Assembly (NCBI GenBank): GCA_016787525.1
Contig: JAEUUP010000094.1
Span: 1 to 47,547 of the forward strand
DNA: 47,547 nt
Origin: Saprospiraceae bacterium
GTDB taxonomy: Bacteria; Bacteroidota; Bacteroidia; Chitinophagales; Saprospiraceae
Direction of reading: 5' to 3'
Part shown: positions 26,762-36,900 of the stretch, in pieces
How positions within the stretch are numbered: the first letter of the stretch is position 1
Layout of the letters: every line of letters begins with the position of its first letter
The notes under the pieces: model-generated
Databases searched by the model: none
The model's input: the letters and a program-made list of their open reading frames with translations, nothing else
What the model was told of the DNA's origin: nothing
Position numbers and translations under genes: made by a program

Positions 26762-27520
26762 ATGGCTTCTATTCTTCGTTCGCGTCGGCACCGCAATCCA
26801 CAACAAACATCAGAAACGCCTCAGGGCGAACAGCAAAAACCATTCTTTTCGGGACGGCAAGCAATCCCCTCAGTACAAAGTAAAGAAAAAAGCGATGGTG
26901 CATTTTTTCAACCCAAACTGCACGTAGGCGAAGTAGGCGATAAATATGAACAAGAAGCTGATTCTGTTGCCAATCAAGTCGTTAATCAAACTGCTGGGAA
27001 CGGAGCGGAGACCCCTTCAGTACAACGCCTTGCTACACCTGACGAAAAAAATATGCCTGCTACAAACGACGGGCGTATGGCACAAGACAAAATGATACAA
27101 GAAAAACCAAACGTTCAAAAAGCAGAAGCTAAAAAAGAAGAAGAGAAGCCAAACATTCAAAAAGCAGAAGCTAAAAAGGAAGAAGAAAAACCAAACATTC
27201 AGAAAGCAGAAGCTAAAAAAGAGGAAGAGAAGCCAAATATTCAAAAAGAAGAAGAAAAACCAAATATCCAAAAAGCAGAAGCTAAAAAGGAGGAGGAAAA
27301 ACCAAACATCCAAAAAGCAGAAGCCAAGGACAAAGGAACGCCGCGCGACAATGAAGCGCAAAACAAACAATTCAATGATGCAATACAAGAAATTCAGAGG
27401 AAAATTGGACGAAAATTGAGTGATAATGAGCGGCAGCGTTTGCATCATGAAATCAGTGGGCAGAATTTTTCGTATAAAGAAATAATTGAACATGGCATCG
27501 CTATGTTTAGAAAAAAATAA
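26762..27520 (+). CDS. DUF4157-leader protein with tandem KPNIQKAEAKKEEE repeats
   Basis: 252 residues. Residues about 40-75 (GAFFQPKLHVG..., KYEQEADSVANQVVNQ) repeat the leader motif of the 1330-residue effector, but the DUF4157 HExxH motif is missing. Residues 115-189 are a charged tandem array of a 14-residue unit with one shortened copy. A C-terminal helical domain of about 55 residues (FNDAIQEIQRKIGRKLSDNE; HHEISGQNFSYKEIIEHG) follows. No signal peptide. It may be a small cargo, a loading adaptor or a regulator; the shared leader suggests the same particle-loading or DUF4157 partner route. The gene sits between ParA and the AAA+ ATPase. Confidence 0.65.
   Translation: MASILRSRRHRNPQQTSETPQGEQQKPFFSGRQAIPSVQSKEKSDGAFFQPKLHVGEVGDKYEQEADSVANQVVNQTAGNGAETPSVQRLATPDEKNMPATNDGRMAQDKMIQEKPNVQKAEAKKEEEKPNIQKAEAKKEEEKPNIQKAEAKKEEEKPNIQKEEEKPNIQKAEAKKEEEKPNIQKAEAKDKGTPRDNEAQNKQFNDAIQEIQRKIGRKLSDNERQRLHHEISGQNFSYKEIIEHGIAMFRKK
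27104..27328 (+). repeat. Tandem 42-bp coding repeat
   Basis: Units start at 27104, 27146, 27188, 27230 (27-bp short form), 27257 and 27299 (incomplete 30-bp). They encode KPN(V/I)QKAEAKKEEE. Silent differences between units (aaa/aag, gaa/gag) show that the array is not a very recent perfect expansion. Copy number is likely to vary between strains by slippage. Confidence 0.9.
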
Positions 27521-27529
27521 AATACACAA

Positions 27530-28879
27530 ATGACGGCACGAACCAAAAAAGAAATTTTTGATTTCTCCCCAATAATGCAGTTGTTCGATTATTTAGAATC
27601 CGTCGTGGTGCGTCGGTTAGAGTTATTCTTTAAAAAAGACGCTTCTCCGCTACCGTTGATGACAGATTTATCGTCAGCAACAGACCCCCTCAGTATGTTC
27701 ATCAAATCGAATAATTTGAATCAGCAAGAACTTATCGCATTACTTATTGGTATTGTTCCACATTTCAAAGCAGACTTTTTTGATAATCTTATTCAGTCTT
27801 TTTTCAAGCAACCTGTTGATTTTCTGCAAATTGGAGGTATAAGGGGCAAGCAATTTCGCGGTTTTTTGCCGACAGGCGAAACAGTTTTGTTTGTGATAGC
27901 TGGCGAGGATTGGGTGGCTCGACAAGAAGCTATGCTGATTTTTTCTGATGACCATTTATTCAAAAAACAAAATATTTTGACCTTAGATGCCCCCCTCAGT
28001 AATGAACCACTTATGAGTGGGTTGTGGCATCTTGAAGACGATTGGGCGGTTCTGTTTACGACAGGACACAGTGTTAAACCGCGTTTTTCCGCTACGTTTC
28101 CCGCAGAAAGGCTCGAAACAGGCATGGATTGGCAAGATTTGGTGTTACCTAAAACCACAAAAGAAGAAATAAATGAACTTCGGATATGGTTAGCTCATGG
28201 CGATACGCTCTTCCATGATTGGCAAATGAAGCGTTATTTGAAGCCCGGTTATCGCGCACTTTTTCATGGGGCAGCAGGTACAGGCAAAACGCTTACGGCT
28301 GCGCTATTGGGTAAAGAAACAGGTCGTGATGTGTATCGAGTAGATTTGTCACGGGTCGTATCAAAGTTTATTGGTGAGACTGAAAAAAACTTATCTAATC
28401 TATTTGAGCGCGCAGAAAACAAAGACTGGATTCTTTTTTTTGACGAAGCCGATGCTCTTTTTGGCAAACGGACGGGTGTTCGTGACGCTCATGATCGTTA
28501 TGCAAACCAAGAAGTTTCTTATTTGCTACAACGCGTGGAAATATTCAATGGATTAGTCATTTTAGCTTCTAATTTCAAAAGCAATATTGATGAAGCGTTC
28601 ATTCGTCGCTTTCAATCTATCATTCATTTCCCAGTTCCTCGTACATCTGAGCGATTGCAGCTATGGCAACAAAGCGTTCCTAAGCACATTAGTCTTGCAG
28701 AGGATGTAAACCTCAAATTTATCGCTGAAAAATATGAATTAACAGGTGCCGCAATAGTCAATATTGTACAGTTTTGCTGCCTAAGAGCCTTATCTCAAAA
28801 CAATTTAACACTCACAATACAAGATTTTCGTGATGGCATTGCTCGTGAGTTTGGAAAAGAAGGCAAACTATTCTCCTAA
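27530..28879 (+). CDS. eCIS AAA+ ATPase (Afp15-like)
   Basis: 449 residues. The C-terminal half is a standard AAA+ module: Walker A GAAGTGKT (residues 247-254), Walker B ILFFDEAD with Asp305-Glu306, sensor region LVILASNFKSNID and arginine-finger-type EAFIRRFQS. The N-terminal roughly 200 residues are the family-specific domain. Afp15-type ATPases are conserved in eCIS loci and are thought to act in particle assembly or effector loading. It begins 9 bp after the preceding cargo-like gene and closes the eCIS operon. The next gene is convergent, with a 78-bp AT-rich gap showing no strong hairpin. Confidence 0.92.
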   Translation: MTARTKKEIFDFSPIMQLFDYLESVVVRRLELFFKKDASPLPLMTDLSSATDPLSMFIKSNNLNQQELIALLIGIVPHFKADFFDNLIQSFFKQPVDFLQIGGIRGKQFRGFLPTGETVLFVIAGEDWVARQEAMLIFSDDHLFKKQNILTLDAPLSNEPLMSGLWHLEDDWAVLFTTGHSVKPRFSATFPAERLETGMDWQDLVLPKTTKEEINELRIWLAHGDTLFHDWQMKRYLKPGYRALFHGAAGTGKTLTAALLGKETGRDVYRVDLSRVVSKFIGETEKNLSNLFERAENKDWILFFDEADALFGKRTGVRDAHDRYANQEVSYLLQRVEIFNGLVILASNFKSNIDEAFIRRFQSIIHFPVPRTSERLQLWQQSVPKHISLAEDVNLKFIAEKYELTGAAIVNIVQFCCLRALSQNNLTLTIQDFRDGIAREFGKEGKLFS

Positions 28880-28957
28880 AAGATTAGTTAATGTTGGTTC
28901 TTATTTTCAAAAATGAGCAAATTTTTTAACTATATATTCTATTCTGTATCAACACAA

Positions 28958-30871
28958 TTATACCACCTCACCTACACAAGACGAGCCCGCACCTGCCGTA
29001 CAGCCATAACAATGCTGATTTAAAATAACATTGCGATTCATTAACTTTTCAAAATCAAAATCGCGAATGTGTACCCCCTGAGTAGCAACCTTCAAATTAA
29101 GCATCTGATTAAAATCACAGTCAAACATATAGCCGTCCCAACTCACTGAAATCGTGTTACGACACATCAAACTTTCCACCGTCGTTGGATTAAAAGCATT
29201 GATGAGGGTAGTCATATAATCTTCATAATTGCGCGTTTCAATCAAATAATCCAAAAAACGAGCAATAGGCATATTCGTAATCGCAAAAAGACTGTTAAAA
29301 TCAATATCAAAATTCTGTTTTAAATGCTTTTTAAATTCATTTTCCAAGCTGTATTGATTGCCTGGTAAAAATGCACCCGAAGGATTGTACACCAAATCCA
29401 ACACTAAACCACTCCCTTCTTTGCCGTAACCGACCGCATTCAGTCTTTTTAAAGCTGAAATAGAATCTTCAAAAACACCATCACCTCGCTGCGAATCTGT
29501 TCTACTTTTTGAAAAATAAGGCAACGATGATATAATGTGCACTTGATTTTCAGCGAACCACTCAGGTAAATCGTGGTATTTTTTATTCGCTTCAATAATT
29601 GTCAGATTACATCTGTCAATCACATTTTTACCCAATTTCCGACACTCCTCTACAAACCAACGAAAATGTGGATTCATTTCGGGCGCGCCGCCTGTAATAT
29701 CTACCGTTTTAACAGGATATTTACTGATAATATCTAAGCAGATTTCGAGCGTTTCACGGCTCATATTTTCTTTCTTTTTATCGGGACCTGCATCAACATG
29801 ACAATGTGTACACACTTGATTGCAGAGTTTTCCAATATTAATTTGGAAAATTTCGATTCCTGTTGGCTTTAAAGGCTTAAACCCTAATGGCGCAATTTTA
29901 TCGGAAAATGCAGTGAATTTGGCATCTGAAATCTCTTTGCCATTCAATACTTTTAACTGAAAAAATGTATCAGTTAAAGGGCTGCCCGTGACTGAAAGTG
30001 ACTTTTTACGCTTTTCAATTGGCGTTTTTTTAGGCATTTTAATATCCAAATCAATTGGTTCGCCTTGTTCAAAAGCCTCTTTTTCAGGTAAAATCTCATT
30101 GCTATCCCAAATACCCGTCACGAGTGTGCGGGCATAAGTCACTGGCAATTCATTTTCAACCATTAAATCATGTGCTTTTTTAAAATCATAATTCAAACGG
30201 TGAAATGAATATGATAATACCTCCTCAGTATCCTCCATCAAAACATACCAAACGCTCTTGGTACTGTCATTGGCAGGCATACCGATAACGCCTGGATTGA
30301 GCCAAATTTTACCCTCATTTTCATCAACAAACGGGATTCCGCAATGCCCTCCGAGTATCACATCAGCATTTGTTTTATTAAAATTAGCGGCTTTCACGCG
30401 CCAATCCGTTGATTTAAAAACAAACTCTGAAATATGCGCTTCGGAACCATGTAAAACATGAAAACGTTTTCCAGCATATTGAAAATCAATCGTTTGTGGA
30501 ATTGTATTCAAGTAATCCAAGTTGCGTTTTGTCATTTTAGTCACTGCATACGGAAACCACATACGTGAAAACATGTCACAACGCCCCCCCTCAGTAAAAT
30601 TGCAACCACAATCATCTTTACCAAGAATAATATTCTCCTCTACATTGCCTTGAATGGTGTGAATACCCCAATCCTGCACCGCATCAAGGCATTCTGAAGG
30701 TTGCGCACAATAGCCCACTATATCACCTGTACAAACAATGTTTTGTGGCACAATACCTTCAAATTCAGCTACTTTTTGTAAAGCTTCCAATGCTTGCAAA
30801 TTGGAATAAACGCCACCGAAAACAAGCATTTTACCACTTAAAACCCCTATATTTTTATTTTGATTCATCAT
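28958..30871 (-). CDS. arsS: Metallophosphatase-like domain fused to ArsS-type radical SAM enzyme
   Basis: 637 residues. Residues about 13-240 resemble YfcE-like metallophosphatases (CTGDIVGYCAQP, IQGNVEEN, VLHGSEAH, VILGGHCGIP). The first metal motif is altered to GGVYSN where family members have DxHxN. Residues about 330-637 are a radical SAM protein: CNQVCTHC gives the CxxxCxxC cluster site (Cys350, 354, 357), followed by VDITGGAPEMNPHFRWFVEE. The C-terminus has further cysteines (SLMCRNTISVSWDGYMFDCD; HCYGCTAGAGSSC), as in ArsS of arsenosugar biosynthesis. ArsS-type enzymes are proposed to attach 5'-deoxyadenosyl to methylated arsenic. The symbol applies to the C-terminal domain only; no ArsM methyltransferase is in the window. 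Confidence 0.8.
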   Translation of the reverse strand: MMNQNKNIGVLSGKMLVFGGVYSNLQALEALQKVAEFEGIVPQNIVCTGDIVGYCAQPSECLDAVQDWGIHTIQGNVEENIILGKDDCGCNFTEGGRCDMFSRMWFPYAVTKMTKRNLDYLNTIPQTIDFQYAGKRFHVLHGSEAHISEFVFKSTDWRVKAANFNKTNADVILGGHCGIPFVDENEGKIWLNPGVIGMPANDSTKSVWYVLMEDTEEVLSYSFHRLNYDFKKAHDLMVENELPVTYARTLVTGIWDSNEILPEKEAFEQGEPIDLDIKMPKKTPIEKRKKSLSVTGSPLTDTFFQLKVLNGKEISDAKFTAFSDKIAPLGFKPLKPTGIEIFQINIGKLCNQVCTHCHVDAGPDKKKENMSRETLEICLDIISKYPVKTVDITGGAPEMNPHFRWFVEECRKLGKNVIDRCNLTIIEANKKYHDLPEWFAENQVHIISSLPYFSKSRTDSQRGDGVFEDSISALKRLNAVGYGKEGSGLVLDLVYNPSGAFLPGNQYSLENEFKKHLKQNFDIDFNSLFAITNMPIARFLDYLIETRNYEDYMTTLINAFNPTTVESLMCRNTISVSWDGYMFDCDFNQMLNLKVATQGVHIRDFDFEKLMNRNVILNQHCYGCTAGAGSSCVGEVV

Positions 30872-30878
30872 ATCAATT

Positions 30879-32243
30879 TTAGCTTTTCACTATTCGTTTG
30901 TCACTTTTTACTAATAAAACAGGTATTAAAAAAAATAAAAAACACACTATTGTACCAACAATATTTACCACCAATAAATCGGCATATTTACCACTCGTCA
31001 GTAAAAATCTTTCAGGAATAGGGTAAAACACCATTAAAAACCCAAAAAAAATGCCTGATAAAACCGACCCATAAAAAGATATTTTAGGCGCTTTTATATT
31101 CCAAAACACAAACACTGGTGCTAATCCTAACACCATTGTACCACTGATGGTTGTTGCCGATAAAATTTCAGGATTAAATAAAACGGGCAAAGTACCAAAA
31201 ACAGCAACGGCTGTCATCGTCCAACGAGCTTTTGAAACACTTAAATTACGCTCTTTCAAAAGGTCGAGGTGCACCAATTTGGCTGTTGAAGTAAAAGTAG
31301 AATCAATCGTTGCAGCGGCTGAAGTAAGCATAATAGTATTCATCGCCAATAGCATAAAAGTGCCCATCAATTTTGCAACTTCTAAAGTGGGTGGTGTTTT
31401 TAAGCCTTTCAATGCTGCAAACGTCCCTACCGAACTGAACAAAATAATACAAGCCCCACCGATAAACGTCGCTAATACATACGATTTTAAGGTGGTTTTT
31501 GGTTCTGAAATGAACCCTCTATCCGTCAAAATCGGGTCGTGAAACGGGTAACTCAAAACCTGTATCAAAGCCACAAAAAAGAGGTTTAAACCTTGGCTCA
31601 TCGTCCATTCGCCACTCGATACAATGGTTGTCATCCCCCCCTCAGTATTGGGGATAATTATTCCTAAAATCATTACCATCAGAACAGCAAACATCGCCAT
31701 TTGTATCAAATCAGTGATGATTGACGTGCGCATACCGCCTTTTAAAGTATAAGCCAATGTCAAAGCCGTAAAAACGATTATCGCAGAAAAATATCCCATG
31801 CTGCCTTTTTCACCGAAATAACTGCCCACTATCATCGTATTGGACCATATTTCATTCAATAAACGAAAACCAATGAGTATGGTAAAAAGTACTATTGCGC
31901 CTTGACCATATTTCTGCTGTAAAAAATGATGGATGCTTTTAAAACCTCCTTTAGTGCGCATTTGATAAATCAAAATACCTGCTACTAAAAATGAGACATA
32001 ATAACCTGCATACGCCACACCGCCAACAATACCGAATTTATAACCCAAATCAGCCGCATTGGTGATGGATTTTGCAAATAGCCAAGTAATAACCAAACTA
32101 CTCGTCAATAGAAAAGTATTCGGTTGCTCATCATTTTTACTGCCTTTAAAAAAATCGTTAACCTTATTAGACCATGGCGACACCCAAAAAAGCACGATAT
32201 TGACGGCTATTAGTATGACCCATTGCCAGTTTAAAACGTCCAT
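30879..32243 (-). CDS. Sodium:solute symporter (SSS family)
   Basis: 454 residues with about 12-13 hydrophobic membrane segments. LAYTLKGGMRTSIITDLIQM is the SSS-family signature region, and ITNAADLGYKFGIVGG marks the first core helices. Such transporters take up small organic solutes with sodium across the inner membrane. The stop codon lies 7 bp before the start of the ArsS-type fusion gene on the same strand, so the two are probably co-transcribed. Substrate unknown; arsenosugar-pathway metabolites or precursors are an inference from context. Confidence 0.85.
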   Translation of the reverse strand: MDVLNWQWVILIAVNIVLFWVSPWSNKVNDFFKGSKNDEQPNTFLLTSSLVITWLFAKSITNAADLGYKFGIVGGVAYAGYYVSFLVAGILIYQMRTKGGFKSIHHFLQQKYGQGAIVLFTILIGFRLLNEIWSNTMIVGSYFGEKGSMGYFSAIIVFTALTLAYTLKGGMRTSIITDLIQMAMFAVLMVMILGIIIPNTEGGMTTIVSSGEWTMSQGLNLFFVALIQVLSYPFHDPILTDRGFISEPKTTLKSYVLATFIGGACIILFSSVGTFAALKGLKTPPTLEVAKLMGTFMLLAMNTIMLTSAAATIDSTFTSTAKLVHLDLLKERNLSVSKARWTMTAVAVFGTLPVLFNPEILSATTISGTMVLGLAPVFVFWNIKAPKISFYGSVLSGIFFGFLMVFYPIPERFLLTSGKYADLLVVNIVGTIVCFLFFLIPVLLVKSDKRIVKS

Positions 32244-32260
32244 AAATTGTTGTATTGCTG

Positions 32261-32326
32261 TATTGTCTTATTGTTGTATTGCTTTACAGTTAAAATACAA
32301 TTTAACAATACAACAATAAGATAATA
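32261..32326. repeat. 21-bp inverted repeat between susD-like gene and symporter gene
   Basis: Arms 32261-32281 and 32306-32326 (TATTGTCTTATTGTTGTATT and complement) differ at one base and surround a 24-base loop. It lies just after the SusD stop codon on the minus strand and 18 bp before the symporter start. It could act as a terminator or leader structure, or be a dispersed TTGTATTG-type repeat. No U-tract typical of an intrinsic terminator is clear. Confidence 0.5.
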
Positions 32327-32333
32327 CATGTAT

Positions 32334-33776
32334 TTAATTATCCCACCAAACAGGTGAATTGACACTATTTTTATTGGTTTTATCAGAAGCAGTTTTAAAA
32401 TTAGCATTGTTTAAAGCATCTTCTGAAGTCGGGTACGGCATACGCACAGGTATCAAATTTTGATTAAGACTCGCCGCAATGGTTTTTAACTTGGGGAATC
32501 CTGTTCGACGGTATTCAATCCAACCTTCGTAACCGTTGATAATATTGTGCAACCATTTTTGCGTGATGATTTGCTCGATAGCATTATTGCCTGCTCCTTT
32601 ATATAAAATTGGAATTCTCAATAAATAATCGGCAGGAGTCGTCAAACCCCAATATTCGAATGATTGTTTAATACCTGTTTCATAAAACGATTTAGCATCG
32701 CCTGTAATCAAACCCTTTTCAGCAGCCTCAGCTAAGAGAAAATTCATTTCGGCACTTGTCATAAAATTAGCTTTTAATTTTCCAGCATCTTCTCTGAAAA
32801 TGCGCCCTGTCAAAGAATAATTACTCGCTGTGATAGACAATTTTGAGGCATCGGGGCCATTTAATAAGCCTTTATAAACATTCGCATTGCTCGCAGTTGG
32901 ACGGAAGTAAATCGTTTTACGCAAATCATCAAATTTTGTAAGAACAGAGTCAATCGTTTCAGACATGATAAAGAGGTTGTAATCACCCGTTTTAGCCGTT
33001 GACATTCTGAAATTATTCGGTTGACTTTGGGTAAATGCATAATTCGCATTATCAGTTGCCGTTTTAATAAAATCACCATCAGTAGCAATTTTGGCTAATT
33101 GTGAAGCGACGTTTTCTTTTGCTGAAATACGCAAATACGCTTTGAATTTTAAAGAATTAGCCAACTTACGCCACTTCGTTAAATCGCCTGAATAGACAAT
33201 ATCGCCTTGCAATTTAATGGCACTTTTATAGGCATTAATAGCTGCAATGCCTTTATCCAAATTGTCAATGATACCCCCTGCATTTAAATAAATATCACGT
33301 TGCGCATCATATTTGGGCGTAACATTGCCGTCTTTACCTTTTAAAGCCTCAGAATAAGGAACATCGCCATACAAATCGGTCAATGCCATGGTGACATACG
33401 CTTTATATATTAAAGCAGGCCCTTCATAAACTGCAAAAGCGGTATTGGCTCTTGACTTATTGAGTAAAATCTCGTTATCACGCAGGTTTTCATACAGAAA
33501 ATTCCACGGTTTGCCACCGTATTGTGGCTCGGTTAAGCTGTGGCGGTCGAACAAGTTAAAGTCAATCGCTGTAAAATATTGCCCTAAAAGGTTGCCCGCA
33601 ACAAAGCCTTCATATGACATTTGCTCGGCATAATCATATAAAACCTTACGTAAAAGCAAATCGGGCTGTACATCTACTGGTGTAGTTGGATTGGTGTTGA
33701 TGGTTTCAAAATCCTTTGTACAAGCCGTTATTTGAATTAAAACAATTAGAAAACTATATTTTAAATATTTTTTCAT
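32334..33776 (-). CDS. SusD/RagB-like outer-membrane lipoprotein
   Basis: 480 residues. The N-terminal signal peptide ends in a lipobox (IQITAC, Cys19), followed by TKDFETINTNPTTP, the usual SusD-like2 start. Internal segments such as YKAYVTMALTDLYGDVPYSE and WRKLANSLKFKAYLRIS are the TPR-like helices of the family, and WLHNIINGYEGWIEYRRTG is the conserved late motif. SusD lipoproteins lid SusC transporters and capture ligands at the cell surface. It lies downstream of the SusC gene on the same strand. Substrate is not evident; there are no glycoside hydrolases nearby. Confidence 0.93.
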   Translation of the reverse strand: MKKYLKYSFLIVLIQITACTKDFETINTNPTTPVDVQPDLLLRKVLYDYAEQMSYEGFVAGNLLGQYFTAIDFNLFDRHSLTEPQYGGKPWNFLYENLRDNEILLNKSRANTAFAVYEGPALIYKAYVTMALTDLYGDVPYSEALKGKDGNVTPKYDAQRDIYLNAGGIIDNLDKGIAAINAYKSAIKLQGDIVYSGDLTKWRKLANSLKFKAYLRISAKENVASQLAKIATDGDFIKTATDNANYAFTQSQPNNFRMSTAKTGDYNLFIMSETIDSVLTKFDDLRKTIYFRPTASNANVYKGLLNGPDASKLSITASNYSLTGRIFREDAGKLKANFMTSAEMNFLLAEAAEKGLITGDAKSFYETGIKQSFEYWGLTTPADYLLRIPILYKGAGNNAIEQIITQKWLHNIINGYEGWIEYRRTGFPKLKTIAASLNQNLIPVRMPYPTSEDALNNANFKTASDKTNKNSVNSPVWWDN

Positions 33777-33856
33777 TTCAATTTGATTAAAATTTTTTAG
33801 ATAAAATCGGAATTATCTATTTATTGGAATATGATTTCATAAGTTATTCATAGTCA

Positions 33857-33889
33857 ACATTTACGAAATTTTTAAAAATTCGTAAATGT
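33857..33889. terminator. Hairpin in the susC-susD intercistronic gap
   Basis: Arms ACATTTACGAA (33857-33867) and TTCGTAAATGT (33879-33889) pair perfectly around an AT-rich centre that itself pairs further. It lies in the 184-bp gap between the SusC stop and SusD start. A hairpin here could attenuate SusD relative to SusC or stabilise mRNA; the role is inferred. An exact dispersed-motif copy lies at 33930-33939. Confidence 0.45.
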
Positions 33890-33960
33890 GCGTTTTCCCA
33901 CAAAGTAGATAATTACAAATAAAATTTACCCCCTCAGTATTTACCCACCTATAGGATATT

Positions 33961-36900
33961 TTAAAAATTAGCCCCCAATTTCAAACCAATACTACGTGTT
34001 GTAGGATAGCTCATATCTTCTACACCCGACACCAATTTTTGCTGTTGAAATCCGAATTGCTCCGGGTCAAAGTGAGGTATTTTACTGAAAGCATATACAT
34101 TGCGTGCTACCAACGAGATATTGATATTGTCAAAAAGTCCTTTAAAAATAGTTTTAGGCAATTGATACCCTAATTGGATTTCACGGATTTTGACATAACT
34201 CGCATCGTAAGTATTGTTCTCTTCATGGTTGCGGTCGTAGTACATGCGATAATATGTTTCAGCCGAAAGGGCTTTTGTATTCGGTTGATAAACGGGATTA
34301 TCTGTTGTACCCGTATTCACTACGCCTTTGGCTACAATGCCTTCAGTTGGGCGGTTTTCCGTTTCTTTCAATTGACCTGCTACACCTGCTAACGCCAATG
34401 AGCGTGATACTAATTTGCCGCCTTGACGCCAATCAATGAGCAATGAGAAATTGAAGTTTTTATATGAAATGGCATTATTAAAACCGACCATAAAATCAGG
34501 ATTATAATTACCCAATTTTTTCAAAGTATTATTAACGATGTAGCGACCATCTGCACCAATCACAAAATCCCCATTGGCATTTTTCAAGTAACCTGTTCCC
34601 CACATATCACCTAAACGACCGCCGACTTGTGCTTGATACCAAACAGTTTGATTTACATTGTCGTAAATACTGTTATAGGCTAAGGTTATTGTTTTGGTAG
34701 ATTGTGGTAGTGATTCCACGATATTTTTATATGTTGTAAAATTCACGGCACTGCGCCACATGAAATTCTTCGTTTTAATTGGAATAAACTCCAGCACAGC
34801 TTCTAAGCCTTTACTGCGTACAGAACCACCATTGATACTTTGTTGCGTATAACCCGAAGTGATAGAAATAGGCAATGAAATAATTTGATTTTCATTTAAA
34901 GCATTAAAATAGGTCACATCAAGTTTCAAACGGTCATCGAAAAAACGAATATCCGTTCCCACTTCTACTGAAGTGATACTCTCAGGTTTCAAATTGGCAT
35001 TAGGTATTTGGCTTTGTTCACTAAAAGTAGGTTGTCCATTGACAGTGGTACGTGCCACAAAAGCTCCGTTTGTTTGAAATGGATTGGCATCATTACCCAC
35101 TTTAGCAAAGCTACCACGCACTTTGAAAAAGGAGATTTGAGAAGGCAATTTTACTAAGTTAGACACCACTAAACCCGCTGATACTGAGGGGTAGAAAAAA
35201 GATGTATTTGATGCTGAAACAGATGTTGCCAAAGCACTCGACCAGTCATTTCTACCTGTAATATCTATGTATAAAAAGTCTTTAAAACCCAATTTGGCAA
35301 TGCCGTAAATGGAATTGATTCTTTTTCTACCGATATTCGTAAAATACTCTAAAGGTGTTGCGGCATTCGTGAGTGCATACACACCTGCTTGTGCAAGACT
35401 TGTGGTTTGTATTTGTTCAAAAGAAGCATTTTGATTCATGCGGTTAGCTCCCGCTGAAATATCAAAACTAAAATTGCTTACAGTTTTATTAAAATTCAAT
35501 AAAACATCAGTATTTACTTCTCTAAACAGAACATTTTGCTCCGCATAAGCACCTGTTTTAAAACGGTTGGTACTAAAAGCACGACGGAAAGTGCGGTCTT
35601 CATTCGAGTAATCCATACCACTTCTTACGGCTAATGACAACTCTGGTGTAAACTCATAACGTGCCGATATATTCCCAAAAACACGGTCACGACCAAAACC
35701 GTTGCGGTTTTCATACAATGTAAAATAAGGATTATCAAAAAAGGTATAATTGTATGAGTATTGCTGCACGTTCTCTAAACCGGGCTGCCAATAGTTCTTC
35801 AAAGGCTCTATGCTGTTGGAGCGACCGAACCATGCGACCATGGCATAATTAATATTTTCAGAACCATATTTTGTAGCTGGACGGTTTTTACTTGAAGCGT
35901 TAATATAGTTTATATTGGAACTGATTTTCAACTTATCAATTGGGTTAAAATTCAAAGCAGCTGTAATGGTTTTTCGCTTCAAGTCAACACCAGGAATATA
36001 CGATTGACTATTCAAATCCGTCAAAGACAAACGCATATTGCTTTTTTCATTGCCCGCTGTGAAAGATAAGTTATTGATATAAGTATGTCCCGTTTCATAA
36101 AAATCCTTTAAATTATTCGGAAAAGCCACAAATGGTGTAGGCGTAATGGGTAAATTGCTGTATAAAGCATTATCAGCCGCACGCACCACACGACCATCGG
36201 ACAAAGTCACAGGACTATCGTATTGCGCAATTTTTAAACCCGCATCCAATCTGGGGCCATAACTGTATGTGATATTGTCATTAATCCCTGCGCCTAAACC
36301 ATCTTTGTAAGCATATTGTCCACTATTGCCCAAGCCATAAGTGTTTTGAAACTGAGGCAATTGAAATGGCGTTTCCATAAAAGCCGATGAATTGAAAGCA
36401 ATACCGATACCTTTTGTTTTAGCCCCGTTTTTAGTTTTAATAATAATCGCACCATTCGATGCACGCGTACCATATAGCGCGGCGGCAGATGCACCTTTCA
36501 ATACCGTAACTGACTCTATGTCATCTTGATTCACCTCCATCGCACCATTGCCAAAGTCCACTTCCATAAAGCCATTGGCATCGTCGTTTGTTGTATTCAC
36601 AACCGTGTTATTATTGATTGGGATACCGTCCACCACAAAAAGTGGGTTGGTATTGGTAAAAGAGGATTCGCCCCGAATACTAATTTTAGTAGAAGAACCC
36701 ACGCCCGTAGAACCGCCTACAACAGTGACACCTGCTACCCTACCCGCCAGATTATCTAAAAAGTTGGCAGATTTTACTTTGCTTATTTCTGCACCATCAA
36801 TTTGTTGTATGGCATAACCAAGACTTTTTGATTGACGCTCCAGACCTAAAGCGGTGACAACAATTTCCGAAAGTTCTATACCCTCTTCAAGATAAACAAC

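Noticed and set aside
27012-27022. CCCCTTCAGTA (and CCCTTCAGTA at 5402) as motif copies
   Set aside because: They carry an extra T within the core. They may be decayed copies, but were left out of the count.
27104-27328. Tandem repeats as a CRISPR array
   Set aside because: Units abut without spacers and are translated as a regular charged peptide; no cas genes are present.
27017-27529. Long minus-strand ORF rich in F and L opposite the tandem repeat
   Set aside because: It is the antisense reading of Lys/Glu repeats and overlaps a well-supported + strand gene.
212-28879. Locus as a prophage
   Set aside because: No capsid, terminase, portal, integrase or lysis genes; DUF4157, AAA+ ATPase and DUF5908-like genes mark an eCIS.
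29073-29083. CCCCCTGAGTA as a motif copy
   Set aside because: The central TCAG is TGAG; a single-base change in the middle leaves this ambiguous, so it is not listed.
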